From assembly GCA_048262655.1 (NCBI GenBank), contig JBLXEY010000001.1:558001-622000 (forward strand): 64,000 nucleotides of DNA. Direction: 5' to 3'. Positions 49,520 through 58,759 of this stretch are shown piece after piece (the stretch's first letter is position 1; every line of letters begins with the position of its first letter). Position numbers and translations under genes: made by a program. The stretch is from JABMNT01 sp048262655. GTDB taxonomy: Bacteria; Pseudomonadota; Alphaproteobacteria; Rhodospirillales; Casp-alpha2. Under the pieces are notes generated by a model. It was not told the origin of the DNA. It did no database searches and saw nothing but the letters and a program-made list of their open reading frames with translations.

Positions 49520-50869
49520 ATGACACAAGATCTCTTAAATCGTTACGGCGGGTCCGTTCCCAGATATACCAGCTATCCAACAGCGCCTCATTTTCATGCC
49601 GATGTGACATCCGATGTTTATGCGGCCTGGCTTGAAACACTGCCTGCCGACGAAACGCTATCAATTTATCTGCACGTCCCTTTTTGCAAGCGCATGTGCT
49701 GGTATTGCGGGTGTCACACCAAAATCACAAAGAGATACAATCCGATTGCTGACTACGCCAAACACCTGGCGCTTGAAATGGAACTTATCAGCGCACGAAT
49801 TCCAAGACGCCAGACTGTCAAACATATCCATTGGGGCGGCGGCACACCGACCATTCTGTCCAGTGGTGACTTTATGTCTCTCATGACACGCCTGCGAACA
49901 CAGTTCGACTTCGATCCGAAGACAGAAATCGCGATCGAGATTGATCCGTGCACGCTCACCCGCGAGATGGCCCAAACATTGGCTGCTGCGGGTGTCAATA
50001 GGGTCAGCCTGGGCGTGCAAGATTTCAATACGCGTGTTCAACAGGCCATTAACCGGGAGCAAACCTTCGAGCAAACGCAAACCGTTGTTCACTGGTTAAG
50101 AGATTGTGGTATTGAAAAGATAAATCTCGACCTGATGTATGGCCTGCCAAAACAAACGGTTGCCGACACGCAACGTACAGCCGCCCTGTCTATGAATTTA
50201 CAGGCTGATCGATATTCTGTTTTCGGTTATGCGCACGTGCCATGGATGAAAACCCATCAAAAAAAGATTAAAGATCAAGATCTACCCGATAGTAGCGAGC
50301 GATTGCAACAAGCACAGGCGATTGCTTCAGTTCTTGAACAAAATGGCTATACGTCAATTGGCTTGGACCACTTTGCAAAACCAGAGGACCCCATGGCTCT
50401 GGCACAAGGTTCTGGCGATTTACATCGAAATTTCCAAGGTTACACGACAGACAATGCGACAAGTCTCATTGGCCTTGGGGCATCGGCAATCGGTCGCATG
50501 CCCAGCGGTTATGTTCAAAACACATCCTCTGAGCGACAATATAAGGAGGCCATTACGCAGGGTACGTTCCCAATCGCCCGAGGCATCGCGCTATCCGCCA
50601 ATGACAATTTACGCAGAGAAATCATCGAACGCTTGATGTGTGACCTTTCGGTTGATCTCGAAAAGCTCTGCCAACAATCCAATGTGCCCTTGAAGCAGTT
50701 TGACAGCGAGATGAAAACAATCGGTCAGATGCAAACAGATGGCGTCGTTGAATTTGCCGATGGTAAAATCAGAATTACCCAAACCGGGCAGCCCTTTGTT
50801 CGTTCGGTATGCGCTGTATTTGACGAATTTCTGCAAACTGGCAAGGGACGGCATTCACAAGCCGTCTAG
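49520..50869 (+). CDS. hemN: Oxygen-independent coproporphyrinogen III oxidase (HemN)
   Basis: This 449-residue radical SAM enzyme makes protoporphyrinogen IX without oxygen in heme synthesis. It has the cluster motif YLHVPFCKRMCWYCGCHTK (C-x3-C-x2-C), the YTSYPTAPHF start and SLGVQDFNTRVQQAINREQTFEQT found in true HemN rather than HemW. GLGASAIG occurs near residue 320. Its place beside fnr and cbb3 genes suits low-oxygen heme supply. No clear Fnr box was found directly before it. Confidence 0.94.
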   Translation: MTQDLLNRYGGSVPRYTSYPTAPHFHADVTSDVYAAWLETLPADETLSIYLHVPFCKRMCWYCGCHTKITKRYNPIADYAKHLALEMELISARIPRRQTVKHIHWGGGTPTILSSGDFMSLMTRLRTQFDFDPKTEIAIEIDPCTLTREMAQTLAAAGVNRVSLGVQDFNTRVQQAINREQTFEQTQTVVHWLRDCGIEKINLDLMYGLPKQTVADTQRTAALSMNLQADRYSVFGYAHVPWMKTHQKKIKDQDLPDSSERLQQAQAIASVLEQNGYTSIGLDHFAKPEDPMALAQGSGDLHRNFQGYTTDNATSLIGLGASAIGRMPSGYVQNTSSERQYKEAITQGTFPIARGIALSANDNLRREIIERLMCDLSVDLEKLCQQSNVPLKQFDSEMKTIGQMQTDGVVEFADGKIRITQTGQPFVRSVCAVFDEFLQTGKGRHSQAV

Positions 50870-50968
50870 TTTGAACAGGCGAAACGCCCCCTGCAAAATA
50901 TTAGGTGTCCAGTTATCTCTCATGCTGGTAACGTGCGTCCCGTCATATGTGCGTAAAAGGGAAGAACC

Positions 50969-51622
50969 ATGCCACGTATATCGTTGATCCACGCGACCCC
51001 TCTGTCTGTTGAACCTGTTAACTCGGCGTTTTCCGAACAATGGCCAGATGCTGAAGTTTACAACCTGCTGGAGGACTCGCTGGCCCCGGACATCGCAAAA
51101 GCCGGCCATTTGACGCCATCGATGCATGACCGTTTTGTTCGATTGGCCGTTTACGCAAAAGATACAGGAGCAAATGCGATACTGTTCACTTGTTCTGCTT
51201 TTGGCCCGGCTATTGAAGACGCAGCTCAGGCCGTGAGCCCTCTGGTTACGCTAAAACCCAACGAAGCCATGTTCAACGAGGCCCTTAAATCATATCAACG
51301 GATTGGAATGGTCGCGACCTTCGAGCCAAGTTTGGCCCCAATGAAGATCGAGTTTGAGAAAATGGCTCAGGAAATTGGGTCTTCTGCCACTCTTGAAACA
51401 GCCCATGCAGAAGGTGCGATGGAGATCCTGGCGTGCGGAGATACCGGGAAACATAATGCGCTCATTGCCGAGGCGGCGATAAAACTAGCCGACTGCGATG
51501 CCATTATGTTGGCCCAGTTTTCCATGGCAAAAGCACGGGATGTTATTCTAAAAAACTATGATCGACCTGTTTTAACAAGTCCAACAAGTGCGATCACAGC
51601 CCTTAAAGCGGCACTTAATTAG
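50969..51622 (+). CDS. Asp/Glu/hydantoin racemase superfamily protein
   Basis: This 217-residue protein has the two-domain racemase fold. It starts RISLIHATPLSVEPV, with the first catalytic-type cysteine in ILFTCSAFGPAIE near residue 75. The position of the second cysteine (usually L-G-C-T) reads MLAQFSMAKA, so one of the pair is missing. Racemases need both, while decarboxylases and isomerases of the family keep one; it may thus be a decarboxylase- or isomerase-like member. AGGGAAG precedes the ATG. It lies 99 bases after hemN and overlaps the convergent transporter gene by 4 bases. Confidence 0.72.
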   Translation: MPRISLIHATPLSVEPVNSAFSEQWPDAEVYNLLEDSLAPDIAKAGHLTPSMHDRFVRLAVYAKDTGANAILFTCSAFGPAIEDAAQAVSPLVTLKPNEAMFNEALKSYQRIGMVATFEPSLAPMKIEFEKMAQEIGSSATLETAHAEGAMEILACGDTGKHNALIAEAAIKLADCDAIMLAQFSMAKARDVILKNYDRPVLTSPTSAITALKAALN

Positions 51623-52326
51623 GAAAATATCGGCGCGGACGACGCAATCACATAAATGCCAAGACCAAGCGTCCATGTGGCCACGGCGCCCTGAATTACG
51701 CGGTTCGCCCATGTTAGGGCTTTCGCAGAATAACTGATCGGCACCGCGATAACGGCTGATAAGATCGCCATCCCAAACACCGAACCAAAGCCAAACAAAA
51801 CGATATAGCCAAACCCCAAGATCGGCGATTGAAGGGTTTGCGTGGTCAGAACAAGCAACGCTGCCGAGCCAGCCACACCGTGCATCATTCCAACAAGAAG
51901 AGTCCGTACTGGCAGCTGTTTTGGGTGTTCATGCTCATGATCAAGAAGCGCGTGCGGCTGTTTTTCGCCCGCATGCGAGTGAGCATGAAAATGTTCAGAG
52001 CCATCTCCGTGGCGATGCATATGGAAGTGAATGCGTTCTCTTACGATTTTGATCAAAAGATGCGCACCGAGCGCAACAAGAACGACGCCCACAGCCGTTT
52101 CCAGCCAGGCCGAAACATCGCTTGAAATCTTCATACCAAGGAACAACGCCCCGCCAGCAATCAACATGAGCGTAATCGTATGACCGATCCCCCATACGGC
52201 GCCGTGAGTTATGATTTTACGACGCGAAGACTGGTTCGCTGCAATTGCGGAAACGGCAGCCACATGATCCGCTTCAAGCGCATGTTGCATACCAATGAGA
52301 AGACCGAGAGCAAGAATAGATAACAT
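51619..52326 (-). CDS. Nickel/cobalt transporter-like membrane protein (UreH/NiCoT type)
   Basis: This 235-residue membrane protein has six predicted helices. MQHALEADHVAAVSAIA holds the H-x4-D-H motif of NiCoT metal transporters, and HGAVWGIGHT is a second family block. A histidine-rich loop (HFHMHRHGDGSEHFHAHSHAGE ... HEHEH) could bind metal. It likely moves Ni2+ or Co2+ across the inner membrane. No urease or hydrogenase genes are in the window. The convergent overlap with the preceding gene and the AT-rich leader offer no regulatory clue. Confidence 0.78.
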   Translation of the reverse strand: MLSILALGLLIGMQHALEADHVAAVSAIAANQSSRRKIITHGAVWGIGHTITLMLIAGGALFLGMKISSDVSAWLETAVGVVLVALGAHLLIKIVRERIHFHMHRHGDGSEHFHAHSHAGEKQPHALLDHEHEHPKQLPVRTLLVGMMHGVAGSAALLVLTTQTLQSPILGFGYIVLFGFGSVFGMAILSAVIAVPISYSAKALTWANRVIQGAVATWTLGLGIYVIASSAPIFS

Positions 52327-52388
52327 TCAACTGATATATCTGTCGCCGCAGGCCCTGTCTATAGGCCTCATGTTTATTTTTTTATTTT

Positions 52389-53489
52389 TTACCAAGCCCA
52401 AGAGGTGACCGGCAAAGAACTTTGATTTCGGCCAATCGCCTGCTCTAACGCGTCGCGCTTCATAAGGCCCGATTGCGTGTCAATTTCGCTAACAACACCC
52501 GCCGCGTTCGAAGCGGCGGCGCGCAAGGCATAGTCCGCAGGCTCACCCAACGCGACGAAGCCGCTTAACGTTGAAATAAATGCATCACCCGCGCCGGCCG
52601 TTCCTTTAGGCTCGATTTTAACAGCAGGGCAGTGATGTATTCCTTTTTCATCTGCCAGGTAGGCCCCTTCGGTCCCGTCGGTCACAAGAACACGACCAAC
52701 GCCCGTTTTTCGGATCTGGCGGAAAAAGTCTGATAGCTCCATATCAAACCCGCCAAAAGACAAGCCCATACGCATTAATCGCGGTTCTTCGCCGCCGACC
52801 GGATGGCGCAGGGGTGCTGAAGCTTCATCCTCGGCACGCGCAATTAGGGCAGGCACAAGCGATTCAGCTTCGACGCGATTGATCGCGAGCAAATTGATTT
52901 TCGATAAACTGTCCAAAAAAGGCGAGGCCCGGGACGTCAGTTGACGTATCCCTGGATTAACGGCAACAAAGGCCCCCTTTGCGTGACCCGCGTCTACGAT
53001 CAATGGAAAACAGTCCGCCGACTTGTTGCTCAAGTTCGTCACATAAAGCAGGTCAAATCCGTCGAATTTGTCGGCTCCCACTTCGCTTGGATGTAACAGT
53101 GTATTTGTGCCACGTTGGGTAAAGATTGTCGCATTCCTGTCATGTGAAGAGACCATAACTGAGGTGCCTGTTGGCATTTCATCTGTCTTGATGACGTGCG
53201 ATTGCCTGACATTCTCTGCCTTTAGGCACTCCAACACCTTTTCGCCACTATGATCTTCACCGATCTTAATCAAGGCCGTTACGTCGATTCCCAGACGTGA
53301 CATCGACACGCCGGCATTCACCGCTCCACCACCAATATGACTGGTGATACTTTCTGTATCGATCTTGATACCTTGCTCAAGCAACAGAAATGACGAGGTT
53401 GCGTTGTGCATCGTCATTCGCTCGACATTCCGATCCGCGACCAACACGATCGTATCAACGACAGCAGATCCAACACAAAGTGCACGCAT
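52389..53489 (-). CDS. PfkB-family carbohydrate kinase
   Basis: This 366-residue ribokinase-like protein has the N-terminal G-G-x-x-x-N block (HIGGGAVNAGVSMSRLG) and the C-terminal signature GTAGAGDAFISTLSGF with the catalytic aspartate. It should phosphorylate a sugar or nucleoside; substrate unknown. It is about 50 residues longer than average, with an insert around residues 215-245 (ARAEDEASAPLRHPVGGEEP). AGAGGAAA precedes the ATG. Downstream of the amidohydrolase gene it may be separately transcribed because a terminator-like hairpin lies between them. Confidence 0.82.
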   Translation of the reverse strand: MRALCVGSAVVDTIVLVADRNVERMTMHNATSSFLLLEQGIKIDTESITSHIGGGAVNAGVSMSRLGIDVTALIKIGEDHSGEKVLECLKAENVRQSHVIKTDEMPTGTSVMVSSHDRNATIFTQRGTNTLLHPSEVGADKFDGFDLLYVTNLSNKSADCFPLIVDAGHAKGAFVAVNPGIRQLTSRASPFLDSLSKINLLAINRVEAESLVPALIARAEDEASAPLRHPVGGEEPRLMRMGLSFGGFDMELSDFFRQIRKTGVGRVLVTDGTEGAYLADEKGIHHCPAVKIEPKGTAGAGDAFISTLSGFVALGEPADYALRAAASNAAGVVSEIDTQSGLMKRDALEQAIGRNQSSLPVTSWAW

Positions 53490-53515
53490 TCAAGAAATTT
53501 CCTCTGTTACAACAC

Positions 53516-53548
53516 AAAGGCGGCTCATTTCGTACCCGCCGCCTTTTT
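53516..53548. terminator. Terminator-like hairpin between pfkB-like and amidohydrolase genes
   Basis: AAAGGCGG (53516-53523) and CCGCCTTT (53539-53546) form a perfect 8-bp stem with a 15-base loop, followed on the plus strand by a short T-run. It lies just after the stop of the minus-strand amidohydrolase gene. In that direction the tail is TTTGTG, so termination efficiency is uncertain. Confidence 0.5.
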
Positions 53549-53562
53549 GCCAAACCACGCTA

Positions 53563-54837
53563 TTAAGCGGCTTGCGATTGTCGTCTTGGCGTCGCATCTG
53601 GGTCTTTATACATCACGCCATCTTTCATAATCATTGTCAGATTATTCTTGTCTTGCAGGATCGCGACATCTTTCAGAGGATCACTGTTTACCAGCAACAA
53701 GTCAGCAAGGAAGCCTTCCTGGATTTGGCCCAGTTCGTCACCCATACCCATGATCTGACCACCCAGTTTCGTTGCCGAGAGAATTGCATCCATGGACGAC
53801 ATACCAATCAATTTTACGAAATGTTCGATATCGCGCGCGTCGGTTCCGTTTGGATTCCAGATCAAACCGTAATCACCACCGGGCAGGACGCGGACACCTC
53901 GCTTATGAAGCTCAGCCATATTCTGCGCACCAATTTCAAGCTCGTGCTTCACACCCGCTGCTTCAACGACTTCAGGCGTCAGTCCGTATTCAGCCGCTTC
54001 ATATGTCGCGGCATAGGTAACACCCAAAGTCGGAGCCACGAAAACGTCGTCCTTGTGCGCTTCGAGCATATCCATTGCTTCATCGTCGATCATCGTCGCA
54101 TGGTAAATGACGTCGACGCCGTACTTCAGCGCAAGCTTCACGGACCCGGCACTTCGCGCGTGAGCAGCAAAACGTCGGCCATAACTTTTGGCGACGAAGG
54201 ACACAGCAGCTACTTCGTCTTCGGTCATCACCGTGTCCGTCGCCTTACCAAGAGGCATCAACTGATCGCCTGACGGATTAATTTTTAACGTATCGACACC
54301 GTCCCGTGCGCACTCCCGAGCGGTTTTCAGGAAATGATCGTGACCATCGCAAACCAAACCAAACGTCGTTCGGTCCTGGTGACGTCGACCTGCATCGCCC
54401 AGGTTTCCAGTTGGCGTCATTTCCGGGCTTGCCACCAGCATTCTTGGGCCGGGGAACACACCGTTATTAATGAAATCCCGAACGGCCACTTCAACGCGGG
54501 GACGCGCCGACGCGGCACCAAACAAACTGGTAAAACCTTGCTCGAATAAAACTTTGGTGTAATGGGCCGTCCATAACGTGTGTTCTTCCGGGGGCATATC
54601 TCCGATGTCCTCGAAAGAAGTGATGTCGGTAAAACTTGGATGGGCATGTGCTTCAATCAGACCTGGCATCAGAGTCGCACCGCCGGCATCAACAACATCG
54701 TGCCCTTCACGTGCAATTGAGGTTCCATCCCGTGCAACTGTCTTGATGCGATTTCCCTGAACTTCTACCTCGCCTGCAAAAGGCTCCGCACCTGTACAAT
54801 CCAAAACCTGCGCATTGGTGATAATTGTGTTTGCCAT
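53563..54837 (-). CDS. Amidohydrolase-family metal hydrolase
   Basis: This protein has 424 residues from the ATG at 54837 (GGGAGAAAGATCA upstream); a longer frame adds 19 residues without a site. It has the amidohydrolase start (NAQVLDCTGAEPFAGEVEVQGNRI), metal-binding HAHP near residue 66, a lysine in TLKINPSGD, histidines in RFAAHARS and DVIYHATMIDD, and the aspartate in GGDYGLIWNPNG. The pattern resembles the imidazolonepropionase/prolidase-like group. It probably hydrolyses a cyclic amide or dipeptide. It is cytoplasmic, and no adjacent gene indicates the substrate. Confidence 0.83.
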   Translation of the reverse strand: MANTIITNAQVLDCTGAEPFAGEVEVQGNRIKTVARDGTSIAREGHDVVDAGGATLMPGLIEAHAHPSFTDITSFEDIGDMPPEEHTLWTAHYTKVLFEQGFTSLFGAASARPRVEVAVRDFINNGVFPGPRMLVASPEMTPTGNLGDAGRRHQDRTTFGLVCDGHDHFLKTARECARDGVDTLKINPSGDQLMPLGKATDTVMTEDEVAAVSFVAKSYGRRFAAHARSAGSVKLALKYGVDVIYHATMIDDEAMDMLEAHKDDVFVAPTLGVTYAATYEAAEYGLTPEVVEAAGVKHELEIGAQNMAELHKRGVRVLPGGDYGLIWNPNGTDARDIEHFVKLIGMSSMDAILSATKLGGQIMGMGDELGQIQEGFLADLLLVNSDPLKDVAILQDKNNLTMIMKDGVMYKDPDATPRRQSQAA

Positions 54838-54953
54838 TGATCTTTCTCCCATTAAATTCGCATAAAACTGCTTAACTCGAAGTAGGGCTATCATACATAG
54901 CTTTTGCTAATTTATTCCAGAACTCTATTGCGCTTTAGGACGCAATTGACAGG

Positions 54954-55919
54954 CTAGGCTGCCGACGTATTTAAGTGAGCAGCGGCACCAATCAATCCTG
55001 TGTGTTCAGATGTAACAAGATAGGTCGGGATGTCTTTGACCATGTAAGCCAAACGCCCTTTCGCTTCAAACTGATGACGAAATTCGGTCTTCGCGATATG
55101 ATCTTTGAGACGCGGAACAATTCCCCCGGCGATATAAACGCCGCCATTGGCCCCAAATGTCAGCGCCAGATCGCCAGCCACCGCACCCAAATATGCCATG
55201 AAAAAATTCAAGGCTTTTAAGCAAAGTTCATCTTTTTTCTGGGTGGCGCACTCAACAATTTCGGCCTCGGTAAAAGGTTGAATAACTTGATCTTCCAATT
55301 CGCATAAAGTCCGATACAGATTACGTAATCCAGACCCGCACAGGATACGTTCGGCAGATACCCGCCCATACTGTTTTAGGAGCTTCCGGTAAACTGCGAT
55401 ATCAGAGTCGGTTAGCGGCGATATGCCGACATGCCCGCCCTCACTTTCGACAACGGCAAATCCGCTTTCAGTTGGCACGACCGCAGCAACCCCCAGTCCG
55501 GTGCCTGGACCCAAAATTACTTTCGGCCGCGCATCGACGGGCGCATCACCGCCTAAGGAAAACAGATGATCATTGTCCATGTGAGCAAGCGCCAACGCTT
55601 GCGCTTTAAAGTCATTGATCACGACAAGCTTATCCAGCCCCAGATCTGACCGGGTTTGACTGACAGAGAATTTCCAGTCGCCATTCGTCAATTGCACCTG
55701 ATCGCCTTTTATGGGACCCGCCAAAGCAACGCATGCCTGTTCCGCGCTGGCCAACCCCCGCCGTGACGTATAATCACGAAATGCTGTACCCAGGCAGACA
55801 AAGTCCTTCACGGCCAATGTTTCCGCGTTGTATATTTCTGTACTTCCCGGTTGAACCATTGCGAAGCGCGCATTGGTTCCGCCGACATCCGCGACGACGA
55901 TGGTTTCTTCTACATTCAT
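54954..55919 (-). CDS. glk: Glucokinase
   Basis: This 321-residue hexokinase-fold protein phosphorylates glucose with ATP. It has the Glk-type ATP loop VADVGGTNARFAMV, CVALAGPI, the catalytic aspartate in VINDFKAQALAL, LGPGTGLGVAAVV and the ESEGGHVGISP block. It matches Glk of alphaproteobacteria in length. It lies 18 bases after xylA with a weak ribosome binding site. Together with the sugar ABC transporter it suggests that hexose arising from the imported sugar enters the Entner-Doudoroff pathway. Confidence 0.9.
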   Translation of the reverse strand: MNVEETIVVADVGGTNARFAMVQPGSTEIYNAETLAVKDFVCLGTAFRDYTSRRGLASAEQACVALAGPIKGDQVQLTNGDWKFSVSQTRSDLGLDKLVVINDFKAQALALAHMDNDHLFSLGGDAPVDARPKVILGPGTGLGVAAVVPTESGFAVVESEGGHVGISPLTDSDIAVYRKLLKQYGRVSAERILCGSGLRNLYRTLCELEDQVIQPFTEAEIVECATQKKDELCLKALNFFMAYLGAVAGDLALTFGANGGVYIAGGIVPRLKDHIAKTEFRHQFEAKGRLAYMVKDIPTYLVTSEHTGLIGAAAHLNTSAA

Positions 55920-55937
55920 ATTCTTGATCGTTATTAC

Positions 55938-57248
55938 TCAGATATATTTGTTTACAATGTTTTCCAACATTTCCTGGCGTCCAGAAACCGGCTGCGGATC
56001 CACATTGGTTTCCAGGACATGGGCCGAAATATCTTCCATGCTCAATTGTCCAGAAAGCATCTTTTGTCCAAAGTCACTTTGCCACCCTGCATACCTGTTT
56101 TTTCGGTTTTCTTCCAGAGTGCCATCAGCGATCATTTCGGCCGCAATTAACAAACCACGCGCACACACATCCATGGCACCAATATGACCATGAAACAAAT
56201 CATCAGGCTCGATTGATTGACGACGCAATTTGGCGTCAAAGTTAACGCCTCCAGTCTTAAAGCCACCCGCATTCATAATAACATACAGTGCCATCGCGAC
56301 TTCCGGTATGGAATTTGGAAACTGATCCGTATCCCACATATTTTGGGGATCACCCCGGTTCATATCGATACTGCCGAAGAGACCATTTGCTGTCGCGTAA
56401 GACAATTCATGCTCAAAACTGTGACCGGCCAACGTCGCATGATTGGCTTCAATGTTTAGGAAGATTTCTCCCTCTAGGCCATACTTTTGAAGAAAACCAT
56501 GAACGGTCGCGCTGTCGTAGTCATATTGGTGTTTGGTCGGCTCCTGCGGCTTTGGCTCAATCAAAATTGTGCCATCAAAACCAATTTTGTGTTTGTGCTC
56601 GACGACCAAATTCATAAAGCGTCCCAATTGGTCAGCCTCGTGCTTCAGGTCCGTATTCAAAAGCGTATCATACCCTTCACGCCCACCCCAAAGCACATAG
56701 TTTTGACCACCAAGTCGATGCGTTGCTTCCATCACATGTTTGACTTGCGCAACCGCGTAGGCGAACACTTCTGGGTCGGGATTGGTCCCCGAACCCGCCA
56801 TAAACCGTCTATGGGAAAACAGGTTTGCTGTTCCCCACAACAATTTGACGCCTGTCCGATCGATCTGTTCCGCCATTAAATCAACAATATGATCGAGATT
56901 GGCATTACTTTCAGCGAGACTTGATCCTTCCGGGGCAACATCTCGGTCGTGAAAACAATAATAAGGGACACCCAGTTTTTCAAAAAACTCGAATGCAACC
57001 TTCAGCTTCAACTCAGCCATTTCCATGGTGTCACCGCCTTGCATCCAGGGGCGGATCAGAGTGTCTCCCCCAAATGGGTCTGTACCTGGCCAACAAAAGG
57101 TATGCCAATAACAAACCGCAAACCGCAAATGTTCCTGCATGGTCTTACCCATTACAATCCGGTCCTTATCGTACCATTTGTAAGCAAGGGGGTTTTCGCT
57201 GTCTTTTCCTTCGTATGCGATTTTATCTATGGCCGTAAAATAGGTCAT
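55938..57248 (-). CDS. xylA: Xylose isomerase
   Basis: This 436-residue class II xylose isomerase turns D-xylose into D-xylulose using two divalent metal ions. Catalytic and metal residues are all present: YCFHDRDVAPEG, the glutamate/lysine in ILIEPKPQEPTKHQYD, the histidine in NIEANHATLAGHSFEHEL and SIDMNRGDPQNMWDTDQFP. AGGGAACCC lies before the ATG. It sits between xylB and glk in a single operon. Confidence 0.96.
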   Translation of the reverse strand: MTYFTAIDKIAYEGKDSENPLAYKWYDKDRIVMGKTMQEHLRFAVCYWHTFCWPGTDPFGGDTLIRPWMQGGDTMEMAELKLKVAFEFFEKLGVPYYCFHDRDVAPEGSSLAESNANLDHIVDLMAEQIDRTGVKLLWGTANLFSHRRFMAGSGTNPDPEVFAYAVAQVKHVMEATHRLGGQNYVLWGGREGYDTLLNTDLKHEADQLGRFMNLVVEHKHKIGFDGTILIEPKPQEPTKHQYDYDSATVHGFLQKYGLEGEIFLNIEANHATLAGHSFEHELSYATANGLFGSIDMNRGDPQNMWDTDQFPNSIPEVAMALYVIMNAGGFKTGGVNFDAKLRRQSIEPDDLFHGHIGAMDVCARGLLIAAEMIADGTLEENRKNRYAGWQSDFGQKMLSGQLSMEDISAHVLETNVDPQPVSGRQEMLENIVNKYI

Positions 57249-57272
57249 TATGGGTTCCCTGATTATGTCGTA

Positions 57273-58754
57273 TTAAACGTTCTTTGTGTTGAAAATAGGT
57301 TTGAGAGCCGCGTACAGCTGGCGATATTCCAATAGCTTTTCCTGGTAAAGGTCTTGTAAACCGGGATCTGGAGAAATCACGTGTGCGATATCGGGTTGTG
57401 TACAAACATCAATCGTGGCTTCGCCTGTTGCGGCCAGCCGCCCCAGACGGGCGGCACCGAATGCGGGCCCGACTTCACCGCCGTCGTGATACGTCAGGTC
57501 TCGACCGAGTGCGCTGGACAGAATTTTACCCCACAGCGGGCTTCGTGCGCCGCCGCCAATCACCGATACCATATCAATTTGCGCACCAGCTTCAACGAGG
57601 GCGGCTTCGCCATCGGCGAATGCGAAAGCAACGCCTTCCAAAACAGCGCGTCCGATGGCGGCGCGGTCGTGTTCGTGCGTTAATCCAAAGAACACGCCTT
57701 TTGCGTCCGGATCATTGTAAGGGGTTCTTTCTCCCGATAAATAAGGTAAAAACTGTGGCACCGGTTTCTCAAGTCCCGCGGCTTCGATCTCTTCAAGCAA
57801 CGCCCCTTCCGAAGCAGCTCCTGTCAGTTTTGCGACCCAGGACAAGCAGCTGGCGGCACTTAAAATCACGCTCATTTGATGCCAAACATCGGGGAAACAA
57901 TGGCAGAACGCATGGACCGCGCGATCCGGACAAGGCGAATAGGCGGCGTTTGCTGCAAAATAGACGCCCGATGTCCCCAGAGACAGAAAAGCCCGCCCCG
58001 GCACGACCGTACCGACACCAGCCGCTCCAGCCGCATTGTCACCGGCCCCGCCCGCTACGACGACCCCGCCACCCATACCCCATCGTGCGGCCAAGTCTGA
58101 TCGAAGTTCGCCAGAACTGGCACTGCCTTCAATTAAGTCCGGCATATGGTCTTGCGTTAATCCAGTCGCTTCTAACATGACATCGGACCAACACCGCTTG
58201 CGCACATCGAGCCATAATGTCCCCGATGCATCAGACATTTCCGACACATACGCTCCGGTCAATCGAAACCGAATGTAATCTTTAGGCAAAAGCACTTTGG
58301 CTGTTTTAGCAAATATATCGGGCTCGTTTATCGCAACCCACAACAGTTTCGGTCCTGTAAAACCAGCCATTGCGAGGTTGCCGGTAATTTCTCTTGAGTT
58401 CGGGACCCGACGTTCAATCTCTTGGCCAGCTTCGGCAGAGCGCCCGTCATTCCACAGAATTGCCGGACGCAGTGGCCGGCCTGCGTCATCAAGCAAGGTC
58501 GCCCCATGCATTTGCCCCGATAGCCCAATGCCAGAAACCCCAGACAACGCCGATGCATGTGTTGCTTTTAACTGCTCAACCGCGGCCTCCACCGCGGCCC
58601 ACCAATCATCCGGGTTTTGTTCAGACCACAAATCGTGAGGTCGCGATACAGCGAGCGACGCCGTTGCTTGCCCAACAATTTGTTGATCCGCATTGACGAG
58701 GACAGCCTTGACCCCCGATGTTCCGATATCCAGACCGAGATACATGTCCGTCAT
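57273..58754 (-). CDS. xylB: Xylulokinase
   Basis: This 493-residue FGGY-family kinase phosphorylates D-xylulose. It has the start MYLGLDIGTSGVKAVLVNAD (after MTD), SGIGLSGQMHGATLLD with the xylulokinase-typical M-H-G, AGGAGDNAAGAAGVG, and GTSGVYFAAN. The ATG at 58754 starts 5 bases after the TIM-barrel gene ends; one codon-triplet later ATG (58745) is also possible. It lies 24 bases before xylA. Confidence 0.94.
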   Translation of the reverse strand: MTDMYLGLDIGTSGVKAVLVNADQQIVGQATASLAVSRPHDLWSEQNPDDWWAAVEAAVEQLKATHASALSGVSGIGLSGQMHGATLLDDAGRPLRPAILWNDGRSAEAGQEIERRVPNSREITGNLAMAGFTGPKLLWVAINEPDIFAKTAKVLLPKDYIRFRLTGAYVSEMSDASGTLWLDVRKRCWSDVMLEATGLTQDHMPDLIEGSASSGELRSDLAARWGMGGGVVVAGGAGDNAAGAAGVGTVVPGRAFLSLGTSGVYFAANAAYSPCPDRAVHAFCHCFPDVWHQMSVILSAASCLSWVAKLTGAASEGALLEEIEAAGLEKPVPQFLPYLSGERTPYNDPDAKGVFFGLTHEHDRAAIGRAVLEGVAFAFADGEAALVEAGAQIDMVSVIGGGARSPLWGKILSSALGRDLTYHDGGEVGPAFGAARLGRLAATGEATIDVCTQPDIAHVISPDPGLQDLYQEKLLEYRQLYAALKPIFNTKNV

Positions 58755-58759
58755 ACCGG

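Noticed and set aside
52340..52380. AGGCC/GGCCT stem followed by a T-rich run as a plus-strand terminator
   Set aside because: Stem is only five pairs, the T-rich run starts several bases away, and the nearest plus-strand gene ends about 700 bases upstream.
53344..54273. Open frame of 309 codons on the plus strand across the PfkB and amidohydrolase genes
   Set aside because: It is antisense to two well-supported genes, spans their intergenic terminator-like hairpin, has no recognisable domain and its composition (rich in R, H, S) is typical of a complementary-strand shadow.
57383..58180. Open frame of 265 codons on the plus strand inside xylB
   Set aside because: Very rich in arginine and proline, no family sequence, fully antisense to xylB.
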